From Varroa destructor (lineage: Eukaryota > Arthropoda > Arachnida > Mesostigmata > Varroidae), in contig NW_019211454.1 in assembly GCF_002443255.2 (NCBI RefSeq), positions 33,896,061 to 33,960,060 on the forward strand: DNA of 64,000 bases. Reading direction: 5' to 3'. Below, piece by piece: positions 63,002-64,000 of this stretch. The position numbers and the translations under genes are program-made. Under the pieces are notes generated by a model. The model was not told where the DNA came from, made no database searches, and was given only the letters and a program-made list of their open reading frames with translations. Position 1 is the stretch's first letter. The number at the start of each line of letters is the position of its first letter.

Positions 63002-64000
63002 ACAGTCATACGCAAATGCACGTGTGCGTTTAACAACAGTAATTTTCGAGTAATTTTTCATTGTCTCTGTCTTGCTGTTCAAACTCTCCAGCCTTGTTAG
63101 GTTGCATTTTCAATTTTAGGTTTTCTAGTAGTATCAATTAGATGGTTCGTACCGATACACAGGACAGCGTAATCACAGCACACTTTGTCCTGATCCCAAG
63201 CCATGGATGGCGGAACGGATGTATCGACTTTGATGCCCATCTCGAGGATTCCCCAGACTCGTCTCTCGTGTCTCCCTGCATCTCGCCTTACTCTTCTTGT
63301 CCCCATCACCAAGCTGAGCCGACTCGCCGACACCGGCAAATAGCAGCGACATCCGGAGATCAGCACGTGTACGTGCAATGGAACGACTGCGCGCGTGCGC
63401 GCACGTGATACTTTTCCACCTCTGCTTCATTAATCATGGATAGTAATGGTGGGAATACAATCACTTAGCAACTAACGGCTGTCAGCTTTCCCGTCTCCTG
63501 CTACAACACATTTGCCTTCGTCCTAGTTAACGATAATAACTACAGCTTTACCTTGCTTGACCTACCCATAAGATACATAAATTGATGACAAGTGCACATA
63601 GAAGACCCGGGCATAAGTGAAAGGCGAGCGGGTATCGGCTGACGCGATATAATTATTATCGCTTATTATTATTATTGTCAAATATCCCTCTTTCCCGCAC
63701 GATAACATAATTTATTTAGTGAATGCCATATAATCGCGCCCAGTTCTGAAAGAGTTCCAACTATTGGCGTCTGCCTCGCGTCCTAGTTGAACGTAAAAGT
63801 GGCAATTCATAGCGCTACGTCAGGATCGAAAAGAGGACGTTGTTCGGCTGTATGCAATGATGAGCAGTAACAATAAGTTCTAATCGTCACTTAAGTGGAG
63901 GCGAAGAGCAAAGAAATGCTGTCGATTTGTGTACAGTGGCAGACTGATAGGAATACCAATAATGATATAAAATGACATGGACTAGTAAAGTAACCAGTCA
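63002..64000. other. Non-coding stretch at right end, no gene seen
   Basis: Short overlapping frames on both strands at 63.1-63.4 kb have no domain. A 20-bp alternating purine-pyrimidine tract lies at 63388-63407, and a TTATTATTATTATT run at about 63663-63676. The remainder is AT-rich without recognised features. Confidence 0.5.

Noticed and set aside
1..64000. Search by eye for microRNAs, rRNA, intact tRNAs, CRISPR arrays and retroelement coding domains
   Set aside because: No conserved microRNA seeds I know, no repeat-spacer pattern, and no reverse transcriptase, transposase or integrase motifs were recognised. A covariance-model and profile search would be needed to exclude diverged cases.

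Overview
The window is eukaryotic: moderately AT-rich, non-operonic DNA with long non-coding stretches, many short simple repeats, one 100-N assembly gap and degenerate tRNA-derived short repeats. There are no rRNA genes, no intact tRNA, no CRISPR array and no prokaryotic gene density. The one clear gene encodes an arthropod-type neuropeptide, and its core promoter has an arthropod-style TATA + TCAGTT initiator + DPE layout. I therefore infer an arthropod, possibly a chelicerate (mite or tick) given the non-insect-like peptide sequence. The species cannot be fixed from the sequence.

The gene is on the + strand at about 51.3-61.4 kb. Exon 1 (coding 51432-51611) encodes a signal peptide followed directly by QITFSKSWQA-GKR. 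After glutamate-cyclase, KR cleavage and amidation this gives the decapeptide pQITFSKSWQA-amide. This fits AKH/corazonin-related peptide (ACP), the third arthropod member of the GnRH superfamily: blocked N-terminus, Phe4, Trp8, ten residues, C-terminal Ala-amide. Exon 1 ends at a strong GTAAGT donor in phase 0. About 9.7 kb downstream, a ten-T tract plus CACAG acceptor at 61281-61297 opens an exon in the same phase. It encodes 38 residues to a TGA and supplies a Cys 24 residues after the exon-1 Cys, close to the Cys pair spacing in the C-terminal part of AKH/ACP-type precursors. The predicted precursor is 98 residues.

The first 51 kb hold no gene I can name. GC-richer, often pyrimidine-biased patches (about 5.2-5.5, 7.9-9.1, 12.4-13.7, 14.5-16.7, 22.4-24.5, 31.0-31.7, 33.9-35.4, 36.8-37.6, 45.1-46.1 and 48.4-49.9 kb) alternate with AT-rich DNA. 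They carry overlapping open frames on both strands, which argues against coding for most of them. A few open stretches bounded by splice-like sites are listed with low confidence (5.2, 21.1, 37.3, 57.6, 58.7 and 62.9 kb).

Repeats include (TA)n beside the gap, other AT, CT, TCG, TTG and CCA microsatellites, poly(A)/(T) runs, three tRNA-derived SINE-like remnants, four G-rich or C-rich tracts with quadruplex potential (the one at 28.6 kb being only a slippage-prone G11 run) and a 20-bp alternating purine-pyrimidine tract near the right end.
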